From contig JAIYAE010000034.1 of NCBI GenBank assembly GCA_027489175.1, positions 1 through 45,625 on the forward strand: a stretch of 45,625 bases of DNA, written 5' to 3'. The notes beneath the pieces were generated by a model. That model worked only from the letters and a program-made list of their open reading frames with translations, did no database searches and had not been told where the DNA came from. Every line of letters starts with the position of its first letter. The stretch's first letter is position 1. The translations under genes were made by a program, and so were the position numbers. Origin of the DNA: Rhodobacter sp. Lineage in GTDB: Bacteria; Pseudomonadota; Alphaproteobacteria; Rhodobacterales; Rhodobacteraceae. Shown piece after piece: positions 35,277-43,857 of the stretch.

Positions 35277-36290
35277 ATGACCGATGCGCTGACCCGGATG
35301 CTTGCCTCACGCGAGTGGCTGATGGCCGATGGGGCCACGGGGACCAACCTCTTCAACATGGGGCTGGAATCGGGCGAGCCGCCGGAATTCTGGAACACCG
35401 ACCGGCCGGACAATATCCGCACCCTTTATCGTGGGGCGGTGGAGGCGGGGTCGGATATCTTTCTGACCAACACTTTCGGCGGGAATGCCAGCCGGTTGAA
35501 GCTGCATGGCGCGCAGGGCCGGGTGCACGAGCTGAACCGCATCGGTGCCGCATTGGGGCGCGAAATCGCGGATGCGGCGGGGCGGCCGGTGGTGGTCGCA
35601 GGCTCGGTCGGGCCGACGGGCGAAATCTTCGAGCCGATGGGCACCCTGACCCATGCGCTGGCGGTGGAGATGTTCCACGAGCAGGCCGAGGGGTTGAAGG
35701 CAGGCGGGGCGGATGTCCTTTGGGTCGAGACGATCAGCGCGTTTGAGGAATACAAAGCCGCCGCCGAAGCCGCAGCCCTGGCCGGCATGCCCTGGTGCGG
35801 CACGATGAGCTTTGACACTGCCGGGCGCACGATGATGGGCGTGACCTCGGCCGCGATGGCCGAGATGGTGGAAAAGCTGCCGAACCCGCCGATCGCCTTT
35901 GGCGCAAATTGCGGCGTGGGGGCAAGTGACCTGATGCGCACGGTCCTTGGCTTTGTCGCTACCGGCACGACGCGCCCGCTGATCGCCAAGGGCAACGCAG
36001 GCATCCCGAAATATCAGGACGGCCATATCCACTATGATGGCACGCCAGAGCTGATGGCCGAGTATGCAGTCCTTGCGCGGGACGCCGGGGTGCGGGTCAT
36101 TGGCGGCTGCTGTGGCACGATGCCCGGGCACCTGACGGCGATGCATGCTGCGCTGGAAAGCCGCCCGAAAGGCCCGCGCCCGACGCTGGAGGACATCACC
36201 GCGCATCTTGGCGGGTTCTCGTCAGCTTCGGACGGGACGGGGGATACCTCGGGCGACCCAAAGCGAGAACGGCGCGGTCGGCGGGGGTAA
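35277..36290 (+). CDS. bmt: homocysteine/betaine S-methyltransferase (MetH N-domain type)
   Basis: A 337-residue zinc-dependent methyltransferase of the pfam02574 family (betaine-homocysteine methyltransferase / MetH homocysteine domain). It shows MADGATGTNLFNMG, DIFLTNTFGGN, the first zinc Cys in FGANCGVG and the paired Cys in GGCCGTMPGHL. Being only the homocysteine module, it must receive a methyl group from a separate donor protein. A corrinoid protein lies 1.3 kb away (37616). In Phaeobacter and Dinoroseobacter such separate proteins have been reported to form a split methionine synthase (from memory). A GGAAGGA ribosome site precedes the ATG. Confidence 0.9.
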   Translation: MTDALTRMLASREWLMADGATGTNLFNMGLESGEPPEFWNTDRPDNIRTLYRGAVEAGSDIFLTNTFGGNASRLKLHGAQGRVHELNRIGAALGREIADAAGRPVVVAGSVGPTGEIFEPMGTLTHALAVEMFHEQAEGLKAGGADVLWVETISAFEEYKAAAEAAALAGMPWCGTMSFDTAGRTMMGVTSAAMAEMVEKLPNPPIAFGANCGVGASDLMRTVLGFVATGTTRPLIAKGNAGIPKYQDGHIHYDGTPELMAEYAVLARDAGVRVIGGCCGTMPGHLTAMHAALESRPKGPRPTLEDITAHLGGFSSASDGTGDTSGDPKRERRGRRG

Positions 36291-36360
36291 CACCGGAATT
36301 TTCGAAAATTCCGGTGCGGAGCCTTCGAAGGCTCCGGTCCGATTTCTTTGAAGAAATCGG
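36291..36360. repeat. array of three consecutive palindromes (C-B-A)
   Basis: C at 36291-36316 (CACCGGAATTTTC and its complement, 26 bp perfect), B at 36317-36336 (CGGAGCCTTC and complement), and A at 36339-36360 (CCGATTTCTT, TG centre). Between convergent bmt and the radical SAM gene. The B and A modules are almost the reverse complement of those at 24033-24078, so the two arrays are copies in opposite orientation. Confidence 0.87.
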
Positions 36361-36371
36361 TCTCTCAGCGG

Positions 36372-37454
36372 TCAGAATAACGACAATTGATCCCCAGCCC
36401 GCGGTGGTGGACGAAAGAGGTCACACCGCAGCGGCGGCATGCCATTGCCAAGGCCCAGCCGCTTGCGTGCCACGTCGGCCCGGCGGTGGATCAGCTCCGC
36501 CCAGAGGCCCTGGCCGGTCATCCTGGTGCCAAACTCCGGGTCATAGTCGCGGCCGCCGTGCAATTCGCGCACCCGTCCCATGACGCGGGCGGCGCGGTCG
36601 GGGAAGGTCGTCTCAATCCAGCGGCGGAAGAGGTTCGCCACCTCAGCCGGCAGGCGCAGGGGGATGGAATTGGCGTAGGTTGCCCCCGCCTCGGCCCCGG
36701 CGGCCATCACTGCCTCAAGCTCGTGATCCGTCAGCGCCGGGATCAGGGGTGAGACCTGCACGCGCACGGGAATGCCCGCCGCGGCCAGCGCGCGGATCAT
36801 CTGCAACCGCCGCTTTGGCGCGGGGGCGCGGGGTTCCATCTGCCGGGCAAGGCCTTCGTCCAGCGTGGTGATCGAGATCGACACAGCCGCCAGCCCGTGC
36901 GCGGCCATCGGGGCCAGAAGGTCGATGTCGCGTTCCACCAGTGTGCCGCGCGTGGTGATCCAGACCGGGTGGTTGAAACTGGACAGCACCTGCAGCACCT
37001 GTCGCATCAGCCCATGGTCGCGGTCGATGGGCTGGTAGGGGTCGGTGTTGGTGCCGATGGCGATCGGGGCCACCTTGTAGGCAGGGCGGCGCAGTTCCGC
37101 CGCCAGCACCTCGGCGATGCCGGGGCGGGCGATCAGCCGGGTCTCGAAATCCAGGCCGGGCGAAAGGTTCAGGAAGGCATGGCTGGGCCGGGCGTAACAA
37201 TAGACGCAGCCATGCTCACAGCCCCGGTAGGGATTGATCGACCGGTCAAAGGGCAGATCGGGTGAGCGGTTGTAGGTGATGGCGGACCGGGGCCGTTCCA
37301 GACGGGTCTCGGTGCGAACCAGACGCTCCTCCTCTGCCAGGTCCCAGCCATCGTCATGCGCGTCTACGCGATGCCGTTCGAAGCGCCCGGCGGCGTTGCT
37401 GTCGGCCCCGCGTCCGCGCAAGCGTTGGCCGGGAAGGATGCTGTCATCTGTCAT
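36372..37454 (-). CDS. PA0069-family radical SAM protein
   Basis: A 360-residue iron-sulfur enzyme with the radical SAM motif NPYRGCEHGCVYCYARPSH (CxxxCxxC). The flanking PDLPFDRSINPYRG and the later PIAIGTNTDPYQPIDR are characteristic of the SplB-like PA0069 family; it is close to spore photoproduct lyase-type proteins but not that enzyme. Function unknown. It is convergent with bmt and divergent from the corrinoid gene. No strong ribosome site is visible before the ATG at 37454, so the start is less sure. Confidence 0.9.
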   Translation of the reverse strand: MTDDSILPGQRLRGRGADSNAAGRFERHRVDAHDDGWDLAEEERLVRTETRLERPRSAITYNRSPDLPFDRSINPYRGCEHGCVYCYARPSHAFLNLSPGLDFETRLIARPGIAEVLAAELRRPAYKVAPIAIGTNTDPYQPIDRDHGLMRQVLQVLSSFNHPVWITTRGTLVERDIDLLAPMAAHGLAAVSISITTLDEGLARQMEPRAPAPKRRLQMIRALAAAGIPVRVQVSPLIPALTDHELEAVMAAGAEAGATYANSIPLRLPAEVANLFRRWIETTFPDRAARVMGRVRELHGGRDYDPEFGTRMTGQGLWAELIHRRADVARKRLGLGNGMPPLRCDLFRPPPRAGDQLSLF

Positions 37455-37615
37455 GGTAGGGCAAATCTAGAACGAAGGCGGAACATTTGCCACAACTTTC
37501 CCAACCGCGACGGCTTTCTGTCGGCTTTCATTCGGTGTATGTCGCTTGGCGCATAGTGGCCCTGCCGCTTTGCGACCATGCATCCTTGAAGACACTTCCG
37601 CTTGGAGCCCGCCCG

Positions 37616-38314
37616 ATGGCCGACGAAGACGACATCATCCTTGCCGATCTTTCTGATGACGAGCTTGTGCTGCAAATGCACGACGACCTTTACGACGGTC
37701 TGAAGGAGGAGATCGAGGATGGCGTCAACATCCTGATCGCACGCGGCTGGACGCCCTATGACGTTCTGACCAAGGCGCTGGTGGCTGGCATGACCATCGT
37801 GGGCGCCGACTTCCGCGACGGGATCCTCTTCGTGCCCGAGGTGCTGCTGGCCGCCAACGCGATGAAGGCCGGGATGTTCATCCTCAAGCCACTTCTGGTG
37901 GAAACCGGCGCGCCGCGGATGGGCAAGATGGTGATCGGCACCGTCAAGGGCGACATCCACGACATCGGCAAGAACCTTGTCGCGATGATGATGGAAGGCG
38001 CCGGGTTTGAGGTGCTGGACCTTGGGATCAACAACTCGGTCGAGAAATACCTTGAGGCGCTGGAGCGTGAGCAGCCCGATATCCTTGGCATGTCCGCCCT
38101 GCTGACGACCACGATGCCCTACATGAAGGTCGTGATCGACACGATGAAGGAAAAGGGCATGCGCGAGGATTACATCGTGCTGGTCGGTGGCGCGCCTTTG
38201 AACGAAGAGTTCGGCAAGGCGATTGGGGCTGATGCCTATTGCCGCGATGCAGCCGTCGCCGTGGAAACGGCCAAGCAGTTCGTGGCCCGCAAGCACAACC
38301 AGTTGTCCGCCTGA
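37616..38314 (+). CDS. corrinoid (cobalamin-binding) methyl carrier protein
   Basis: A 232-residue two-domain protein: an N-terminal helical cap (LSDDELVLQMHDDLYDGLKE, MtaC/MetH-cap type) and a B12-binding domain with the DxHxxG motif (GDIHDIGKNL, His115 as cobalt lower ligand), MSALLTTTM, and LVGGAPLNEEF. It shuttles methyl groups between methyltransferases via cob(I)alamin. Beside bmt it is the expected B12 part of a split methionine synthase. The start at 37616 (MADEDD) is chosen by homology; a longer frame to 37487 is unconserved. Confidence 0.92.
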   Translation: MADEDDIILADLSDDELVLQMHDDLYDGLKEEIEDGVNILIARGWTPYDVLTKALVAGMTIVGADFRDGILFVPEVLLAANAMKAGMFILKPLLVETGAPRMGKMVIGTVKGDIHDIGKNLVAMMMEGAGFEVLDLGINNSVEKYLEALEREQPDILGMSALLTTTMPYMKVVIDTMKEKGMREDYIVLVGGAPLNEEFGKAIGADAYCRDAAVAVETAKQFVARKHNQLSA

Positions 38315-38437
38315 AGGCTTCTCCCATGAAGGCGCACCGTAGCATGTGCCCCAAGGGCCATGCACGGTGCTGTGATGCCGACAGGGCTTGCGAAAACCGT
38401 TTCAGACGCGCAGGTTGTCGGCTGAGGAGGCGCTGTC

Positions 38438-38596
38438 ATGCCACTGACGCATTTTCTGGGCTTGATCGCATTGGTGATCCTTTCGGCGGGGCTGACGCTG
38501 GCCCTGGCCTTCTGGTCGGGCGTGCCACTGGCCGCCGTCGCTTTCGCGGCCGTATCGGCAAGTCTGATCCTCGCCTGGTCACGCATCGGCCGATAG
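38438..38596 (+). CDS. small two-helix membrane protein (52 aa)
   Basis: Starts MPLTHFLGLIALVILSAGLT and ends ILAWSRIGR. The sequence is almost wholly hydrophobic with one turn (FWSGVPLA), giving two membrane helices. A strong GAGGAGG ribosome site lies 7 nt before the ATG and the frame ends 24 bp before the DUF1638 gene, so the two are probably one transcript. No family recognised. Confidence 0.7.
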   Translation: MPLTHFLGLIALVILSAGLTLALAFWSGVPLAAVAFAAVSASLILAWSRIGR

Positions 38597-38620
38597 GGTC
38601 GGCTGACCCGAGGGGACAGC

Positions 38621-39256
38621 ATGGATGATCTGATCCTAAGCGAGGTGGGGCTGGCACCGGTGCGGTCCGGGCGCATCCTTCTGATCGCTTGCGGAGCGCT
38701 TGCGCATGAGATCCTGGCGCTGAAGGCCGCCAATGGGTGGGACCATATGGACCTGCAGTGCCTGCCCGCCAAACTGCACCTTTGGCCGGACAAGATCATC
38801 CCTGCGGTCGAGGCCGCGGTGACCGAAGCGCGGGGTCAGTACGAGACGGTCTTCGTGGTCTATGCCGATTGTGGCACGGGTGGCCGGTTGTTCGAAAAGT
38901 GCAAGGAACTAGGCGTCGAGATGGTCGAAGGTCCACATTGTTATTCGTTTTTTGAAGGTAACGCTGCTTTCGCCGCGAAGTCCGAAACTGAATTCACCGC
39001 CTTCTACCTGACCGATTTTCTGGTCCGGCAGTTTGATGCCTTCGTCTGGCGTCCCATGGGCCTGGACCGCCACCCCGAGCTGCGCGACATGTATTTCGGC
39101 AATTACACCAAGCTGGTCTATCAGGCTCAGGTCGATGATCTGGCACTGGACACAAAGGCGCAGGACTGCGCCGCGCGATTGGGTCTGGCCTATGAGCGGC
39201 GCTTTACTGGCTACGGCGATCTGGCGACCACGCTTGAGGTGGTCGCGGAGCGGTAG
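38621..39256 (+). CDS. DUF1638 family protein
   Basis: A 211-residue cytoplasmic protein. It has the family features ILLIACGALAHEILALK near residue 20, HLWPDKIIPAVEAAV, VFVVYADCGTGG (conserved Asp/Cys pair) and EMVEGPHCYSFFEG. DUF1638 has no established function that I know of, but it repeatedly appears beside corrinoid methyltransferase genes, as here. It overlaps the convergent ribbon-helix-helix gene by 46 bp. Confidence 0.9.
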   Translation: MDDLILSEVGLAPVRSGRILLIACGALAHEILALKAANGWDHMDLQCLPAKLHLWPDKIIPAVEAAVTEARGQYETVFVVYADCGTGGRLFEKCKELGVEMVEGPHCYSFFEGNAAFAAKSETEFTAFYLTDFLVRQFDAFVWRPMGLDRHPELRDMYFGNYTKLVYQAQVDDLALDTKAQDCAARLGLAYERRFTGYGDLATTLEVVAER

Positions 39257-39459
39257 TGGTTCAGCACGTAAAGCCGGATCGCCGACGCCAGACCCTCATC
39301 ACCGCTGCGCGCATCGTCCACTTCGGCGGCAAGCTGGTTGAGCGGAACCTGCCGCTCGGCGGCGATGTCGCGGAAGGCCTCCCAGAACGGCGCCTCCAGC
39401 GACACGCTGGTCCGATGGCCGTGCAGGGTGAGTGAGCGTTTCTGGGGGCGGGCAGTCAT
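39211..39459 (-). CDS. ribbon-helix-helix protein
   Basis: An 82-residue small protein with basic N-terminus and an RHH fold: strand RTSVSLEAPFWEAF, then helices RDIAAERQVPLNQLAAEVD and ASAIRLYVLNHYR. This is the short RHH_4 type found in Rhodobacterales, a likely DNA-binding dimer. Its 3' end overlaps DUF1638 by 46 bp. The start at 39459 is set by homology; the frame stays open upstream through the palindromes. Confidence 0.8.
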   Translation of the reverse strand: MTARPQKRSLTLHGHRTSVSLEAPFWEAFRDIAAERQVPLNQLAAEVDDARSGDEGLASAIRLYVLNHYRSATTSSVVARSP

Positions 39460-39492
39460 GGAGCCCAGATTAGCGCAACCGCAGCCTAAGGA

Positions 39493-39537
39493 CAAAATCC
39501 TTCGAAGGATTTTGCAAATCTTTTCGAAAAGATTTGC
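39493..39537. repeat. pair of perfect palindromes
   Basis: 39493-39514 (CAAAATCCTTC and its complement) and 39514-39537 (GCAAATCTTTTC and its complement) are perfect and share one base. They have the same TTCGAA centre and tandem layout as the arrays at 24033, 28271 and 36291 but different arms. They lie between two minus-strand genes. Confidence 0.8.
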
Positions 39538-39553
39538 GTCCAGCAGCCCAAGG

Positions 39554-39784
39554 TCAGGAGTGTAAAAAAACCGGCTCGCGATTGCAGAACACGATGAATT
39601 GGCCAGCGTTTTCCACAGCGCGGTAGCCCCGGCGGCGGACCACTTGCAAGAACCTGTCTCGGCCGACCAGTCGTTCGACACCTGTCACCTTTCTGTGGAC
39701 CGTTCCACCCTCTGCCGCGCTTTTGGCGGAGAACAGGTGAGTCATCCAGCGTTCAGGAGAAATGGTTTCCGGCAGATTTTTCAT
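39554..39784 (-). CDS. small protein annotated as PRAI-like in relatives
   Basis: A 76-residue protein of a family common in Rhodobacterales. It is often labelled N-(5'-phosphoribosyl)anthranilate isomerase, which is misleading because it is far shorter than TrpF. Visible conserved parts are WMTHLFSAKSAAEGGTVHRK, FLQVVRRRGYRAVENAGQF and VFCNREPV. Function unknown. A GGAGGT ribosome site lies just upstream of the ATG at 39784. Confidence 0.8.
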   Translation of the reverse strand: MKNLPETISPERWMTHLFSAKSAAEGGTVHRKVTGVERLVGRDRFLQVVRRRGYRAVENAGQFIVFCNREPVFLHS

Positions 39785-39832
39785 GACACACCTCCGACCA
39801 CCGAAAGCTGCCAGAACACGGTTAAGCGTGGG

Positions 39833-40012
39833 TTAATCGGTTTCGCGCTTATGCGCGTCCAGATCGCGCGCGGCCTTTTCGGCTTGCGCCTCCTCCACCT
39901 CACGCTCTGCCTTCGTGCGCCCGAACTTGGCGGCGTTCGCGTCTGCGGTCTTGCGGGCAGCCTTGCGGGCCGCCTGCTTTTTCGCCCGGGCTAGGTTGAT
40001 GACCTCGGCCAT
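39833..40012 (-). CDS. DUF4169 family protein
   Basis: A 59-residue highly charged helical protein: MAEVINLARAKKQAARKAA, then KFGRTKAEREVEE and a C-terminal DAHKRETD. It matches DUF4169, which is normally encoded next to fumC or a ribbon-helix-helix gene in Rhodobacterales. It starts 3 bp after the fumC stop, so the two share a transcript. Function unknown. Confidence 0.87.
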   Translation of the reverse strand: MAEVINLARAKKQAARKAARKTADANAAKFGRTKAEREVEEAQAEKAARDLDAHKRETD

Positions 40013-40015
40013 GCC

Positions 40016-41410
40016 TTAGCCTTTGGGGCCGATCATGTCTTCGGGGCGGACCACGCGGTCGAAGGTTTCGCCATCGACATAGCCAAGGGCAATCGCCTCT
40101 TCCCGCAAGGTCGTGCCGTTCTTGTGCGCGGTCTTGGCGACCTTGGTGGCCGCGTCATAGCCGATGGTGGGCGCAAGCGCCGTCACCAGCATCAGCGATT
40201 CCTTCATAAGCTTGTCGATGCGCGCCACGTTCGCTTGCGTGCCTACCACCATGTTGTCGGTGAAGGATCCGGCCGCGTCGCCCAGAAGCTGCATGGATTG
40301 CAACACGTTATAGGACATCATCGGGTTGTAGACGTTCAGCTCGAAATGCCCCTGCGACCCGGCAAAGCCGACCGCCGCATCGTTGCCCATCACTTGCGCG
40401 CAGACCATGGTCAGCGCTTCGGCCTGGGTCGGATTGACCTTGCCAGGCATGATCGAGGACCCCGGCTCATTCTCCGGCAGGATCAGTTCTCCCAGACCGG
40501 AGCGGGGGCCAGAGCCCAGCAGCCGCAGGTCGTTGGCTATCTTGAAAAGGCTCGCGGCGACCGTTTTCAGGGCACCGGAGAACATGACCATCGCGTCATG
40601 CGCGGCGAGGGCTTCGAACTTGTTCGGGGCGGTGACGAAGGGCAGGCTGGTGATTTTCGCGATCTCGGCGGCCACGCGCGTATCCCAGCCGACGCGGGTG
40701 TTCAGGCCGGTGCCGACGGCGGTGCCGCCTTGGGCCAGTTCGTAGATGTCGGGCAGGCACATCTTGACCCGGGCGATCCCCTTGTCGACTTGCGTGGCGT
40801 AGCCCGAGAATTCCTGGCCAAGCGTCAGCGGCGTCGCATCCTGGGTATGCGTCCGGCCGATCTTGATGATGTCCTTGAATTCGTTGGACTTCGCCCAGAG
40901 CGCCGCCGACAGCTTTTCCAGCCCCGGCAGCAGCACATCGCGCGCCATCATCCCGATGGCCACATGCATCGCGGTGGGGAAGGTGTCGTTCGAGGATTGC
41001 CCCATGTTCACGTGGTCATTCGGGTGGACGGGTTTCTTCGACCCCATCACTCCGCCCAGCATCTCAATCGCGCGGTTCGAGATCACCTCATTCGCGTTCA
41101 TGTTCGACTGGGTGCCCGACCCGGTCTGCCAGACGACCAGCGGAAAGTTGTCGTCAAACTTGCCGTCGATCACCTCTTGCGCGGCGGCGGCGATGGCGTT
41201 CCCCAAATCGGCCGAAATGTCGCCCTGCACGATGTTCACCCGGGCGCAGGCCTGCTTGATGACCCCCAGCGCGCGGATGATGGCTGTGGGCTGGCGTTCC
41301 CAGCCGATGGGGAAGTTGATGATCGACCGTTGGGTCTGTGCGCCCCAATACTTGTCTGCGGGCACCTCCAGCGGGCCAAAGCTGTCCGTCTCGGTCCGGG
41401 TTGCGGTCAT
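40016..41410 (-). CDS. fumC: class II fumarate hydratase
   Basis: Interconverts fumarate and malate in the TCA cycle without an iron-sulfur cluster. The 464-residue protein has the class II signature [15 protein letters not shown], the [13 protein letters not shown] segment and the [20 protein letters not shown] region. Length is normal. The ATG at 41410 has GAGGAGG upstream; a longer frame to 41467 is unconserved. DUF4169 follows 3 bp downstream. Confidence 0.96.
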   Translation of the reverse strand: MTATRTETDSFGPLEVPADKYWGAQTQRSIINFPIGWERQPTAIIRALGVIKQACARVNIVQGDISADLGNAIAAAAQEVIDGKFDDNFPLVVWQTGSGTQSNMNANEVISNRAIEMLGGVMGSKKPVHPNDHVNMGQSSNDTFPTAMHVAIGMMARDVLLPGLEKLSAALWAKSNEFKDIIKIGRTHTQDATPLTLGQEFSGYATQVDKGIARVKMCLPDIYELAQGGTAVGTGLNTRVGWDTRVAAEIAKITSLPFVTAPNKFEALAAHDAMVMFSGALKTVAASLFKIANDLRLLGSGPRSGLGELILPENEPGSSIMPGKVNPTQAEALTMVCAQVMGNDAAVGFAGSQGHFELNVYNPMMSYNVLQSMQLLGDAAGSFTDNMVVGTQANVARIDKLMKESLMLVTALAPTIGYDAATKVAKTAHKNGTTLREEAIALGYVDGETFDRVVRPEDMIGPKG

Positions 41411-41488
41411 CGGTGCCTCCTCGAAAGATGTCGTGCCTCTCCTAGCGCCGGAGGGCGCCGAAATCAATTGGCATACCGTCGCATACCG

Positions 41489-42043
41489 TTAGATGCGATA
41501 GAACCGATAGACCCGCGCGGGGGGCAGGTTCAGCCAGATCTTCGGCCCGGCTTCGACCCGCAGGCCCAGCTTTTCCATCGTCTCGGGCGGCAGGGGCGGT
41601 TTTGGGCCGTAGGTGAACTGGATATAGGGCGCGCCGGGGGCGAGGATGCGGAATGCGGCGCCCACGATCGCCTCACGCACCTCGGCGGGCATCGACAGAA
41701 GCGGCAGGCCAGAGACCACGGCCCCCACGCCCGGGGCCACCACCTCACCGGCATGATCGGCGCCGATGTGGTGCACGGCCACGCCCGGGAACTGCTGGTG
41801 AAGGTGGCGGACGAAATCACTGTCCAGCTCAAACAGTTCCAGCATCCGGGCGGGAACCCCGGCCGCAAGGATCGCGCGGGTCAGCCGGCCGGTGCCGGGC
41901 CCAAACTCGACCACGCGGCCGGTCTTTGGCCCAAGGCCTTCGGCCATCGCCCGCGCCAGAAAGCGTGAGGACGGCGCCAGCGCGGAAACCTGTTTGGGGT
42001 TCTGCAGCAGCCTGCGGCGGAACAGCGCCAGATCGCTGCTCAA
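41489..42043 (-). CDS. SAM-dependent methyltransferase, phospholipid N-methyltransferase-like
   Basis: A 184-residue class I methyltransferase with motif I VVEFGPGTGRLTRAIL (about residues 44-59), the acidic SAM-ribose residue in LFELDSDFVRHL, and the later VVSGLPLLSMP motif. The NPKQVSALAPSSRFLARAM opening is like the small PmtA type of Rhodobacter and Sinorhizobium that methylates phosphatidylethanolamine, so this is the likeliest function. rRNA dimethylase relatives share the motif but are longer. It follows sspB by 3 bp. Confidence 0.78.
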   Translation of the reverse strand: MSSDLALFRRRLLQNPKQVSALAPSSRFLARAMAEGLGPKTGRVVEFGPGTGRLTRAILAAGVPARMLELFELDSDFVRHLHQQFPGVAVHHIGADHAGEVVAPGVGAVVSGLPLLSMPAEVREAIVGAAFRILAPGAPYIQFTYGPKPPLPPETMEKLGLRVEAGPKIWLNLPPARVYRFYRI

Positions 42044-42046
42044 CGG

Positions 42047-42505
42047 TCAGCTCTTGCGGAACTGGTCAAGCGAGACGACCTGCGCATCGGTGCGGGCAGG
42101 GGTTTCTTCAGCTTCGGGTTCATCGTCCTCCTCGTCCTCATCGTCATCCGAGGATTGGGTTTCGAACTTCAGCCCAAACTCAACCGACGGGTCCACAAAG
42201 GTGCGGACGGCGTCGAAGGGAATGATCATCGGTTCGGGGTTGTTGCCGAAGTTGAGGGTAATGGTGAAGTGGTCATCGGTCACCGTCAGGTTTTCATACC
42301 AGTGCTGGATGACGACGGTCATTTCGGTCGGGTAGCGGTCGCGCAGCCAATCAGCCAGCTCTACCCCCGGATAGGTGGTGTCGAAGGTGATGAAGAAGTG
42401 ATGCGCCCCGGGCAGGCCGTGGTCCGCCACATCGGCGAGAACCGTCTGGATCAGCCCGCGCATCGCGCGATGCATCAGAGTGCCATAGTCGATGGAGCGC
42501 GCCAT
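42047..42505 (-). CDS. sspB: ClpXP adaptor protein SspB (alpha type)
   Basis: Delivers ssrA-tagged proteins to the ClpXP protease. The 152-residue protein opens MARSIDYGTLMHRAMRGLI and has the conserved HHFFITFDTTYPGVELADWL and MTVVIQHWYENL. After an acidic linker (SSDDDEDEEDDEPE) it ends in the ClpX-binding motif VVSLDQFRKS. The start at 42505 is fixed by homology; a longer frame runs into non-coding sequence. The tmRNA that makes its substrates lies 3 kb away. Confidence 0.94.
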   Translation of the reverse strand: MARSIDYGTLMHRAMRGLIQTVLADVADHGLPGAHHFFITFDTTYPGVELADWLRDRYPTEMTVVIQHWYENLTVTDDHFTITLNFGNNPEPMIIPFDAVRTFVDPSVEFGLKFETQSSDDDEDEEDDEPEAEETPARTDAQVVSLDQFRKS

Positions 42506-42600
42506 CCGGATGCCCTTTCGTGATTGCCCCCACCATAGGGGATTTGAAGCCCAAGGGAAGGGGCGGCAGGCGGAAACTGACACGAGAGCCGGGACAGCCG

Positions 42601-43857
42601 CTAAAGCAGGCTGGCGCAGGCCGAGGCGGCTGCTGAAAGCGCAAGCACCCACAAAAGCGGCCAGTGCCGCCACAACAGCGCCAGCCCCGCCGCAATGGCA
42701 ATCAGCGCAGGCAGGGGGCGCAGGGTGGTGGGGTCGGGCAGGGCCATCTGCAACGGGCCAAGCGCCACCTCGGGGACGCTGGCGAACAGGACATGCAGCG
42801 CGAACCAGAGCGAAAGGTTGGCAATCACCCCGACCACCGCCGCCGTGATCGCGGCCAAGGCCCCCGACAAGCGTGGCATATGCGTCAGCCGGTCAATGAA
42901 CGGGGCACCGGTGAAGATAAACAGGAAAGACGGGATGAAGGTCATCCACAGCGCCACCAGCGCGCCCAGGACGCCGAAGCCCAGACCGCCCACCTGATCG
43001 GCGGCAAGAAAGCCGACGAACTGATTGACCAGAATCAGCGGCCCTGGCGTGGTTTCGGCCAGCCCAAGGCCATCCATCATCTGGGTCAGGGTCAGCCAGC
43101 CCTTATCCTCAACCACCTCCTGCGCCATCCAGGCCAGCACCGCGTAAGCGCCGCCAAAGGTCAGGACGGCAAGTTTTGAGAAGAAGATACCGATCTCGGC
43201 CAGCCGCCCGGGGGCCAGCAGGACAAGGGCGGCCAAAGGTGCCAGCCAGATCACCAGCCAGACCACCGCCGCCTTGACGGACCGGGCAAGGGCAGCAGGC
43301 GGGGCGGGGGCCAGCGGGTCACGCGCCACGGCGGGGGTGCGCAGAAAACCCCAGATCGCTGCGGTCAGGATGACCAGGGGAAAGGGCGCGTCGAAGAGGT
43401 AAAGGGCCGCGAAGGCGGCGATGGCGATGACATAAGCCTCAGCCGATTTCAGCGCCCGGCGCGAGACGCGGATCAGCGCTTCGATCACGATGGCGATGAC
43501 GGCGGCCTGCACCCCGGTGAAGAGGGCCGCAATAAAGGGCACATCGCCAAAGGTGGCATAGACCATGGTCAGGGCCAGGACGATGGCGGCGCCGGGCAGC
43601 ACGAACAGACCCCCGGCGATCAGCCCGCCTGTCACCCCATGCAGCCGCCAGCCGATCCAGGTGGCCAGCTGCATCGCCTCGGGCCCCGGCAGAAGCATGC
43701 AGAACGACAGGGCGCGGAGGTAGTCAGGTTCCGAAACCCAGCGCTTTTCGTCCAGGATCACGCGGTGCATGAGCGCGATCTGCGCGGCGGGGCCGCCGAA
43801 GGACAGAAAACCGATGCGCGCGAAAGTGCGGGTCAGGTCAGAAAGGGTCGGCGTCAT
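42601..43857 (-). CDS. chrA: chromate transporter ChrA
   Basis: CHR-family efflux protein of 418 residues with two homologous halves and about 10-12 helices. The family motifs are FARIGFLSFGGPAAQIALM in the first half and FSKLAVLTFGGAYAVLAW in the second, and PGPEAMQLATWIGW. It exports chromate or a related oxyanion. It overlaps the rhodanese-ChrB gene by 4 bp (ATGA), so both are co-translated. Confidence 0.93.
   Translation of the reverse strand: MTPTLSDLTRTFARIGFLSFGGPAAQIALMHRVILDEKRWVSEPDYLRALSFCMLLPGPEAMQLATWIGWRLHGVTGGLIAGGLFVLPGAAIVLALTMVYATFGDVPFIAALFTGVQAAVIAIVIEALIRVSRRALKSAEAYVIAIAAFAALYLFDAPFPLVILTAAIWGFLRTPAVARDPLAPAPPAALARSVKAAVVWLVIWLAPLAALVLLAPGRLAEIGIFFSKLAVLTFGGAYAVLAWMAQEVVEDKGWLTLTQMMDGLGLAETTPGPLILVNQFVGFLAADQVGGLGFGVLGALVALWMTFIPSFLFIFTGAPFIDRLTHMPRLSGALAAITAAVVGVIANLSLWFALHVLFASVPEVALGPLQMALPDPTTLRPLPALIAIAAGLALLWRHWPLLWVLALSAAASACASLL

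Noticed and set aside
40124..41968. 614-codon plus-strand frame over fumC and the methyltransferase gene
   Set aside because: Crosses two well-supported genes on the other strand and is rich in His/Arg/Gly, typical of a high-GC shadow.
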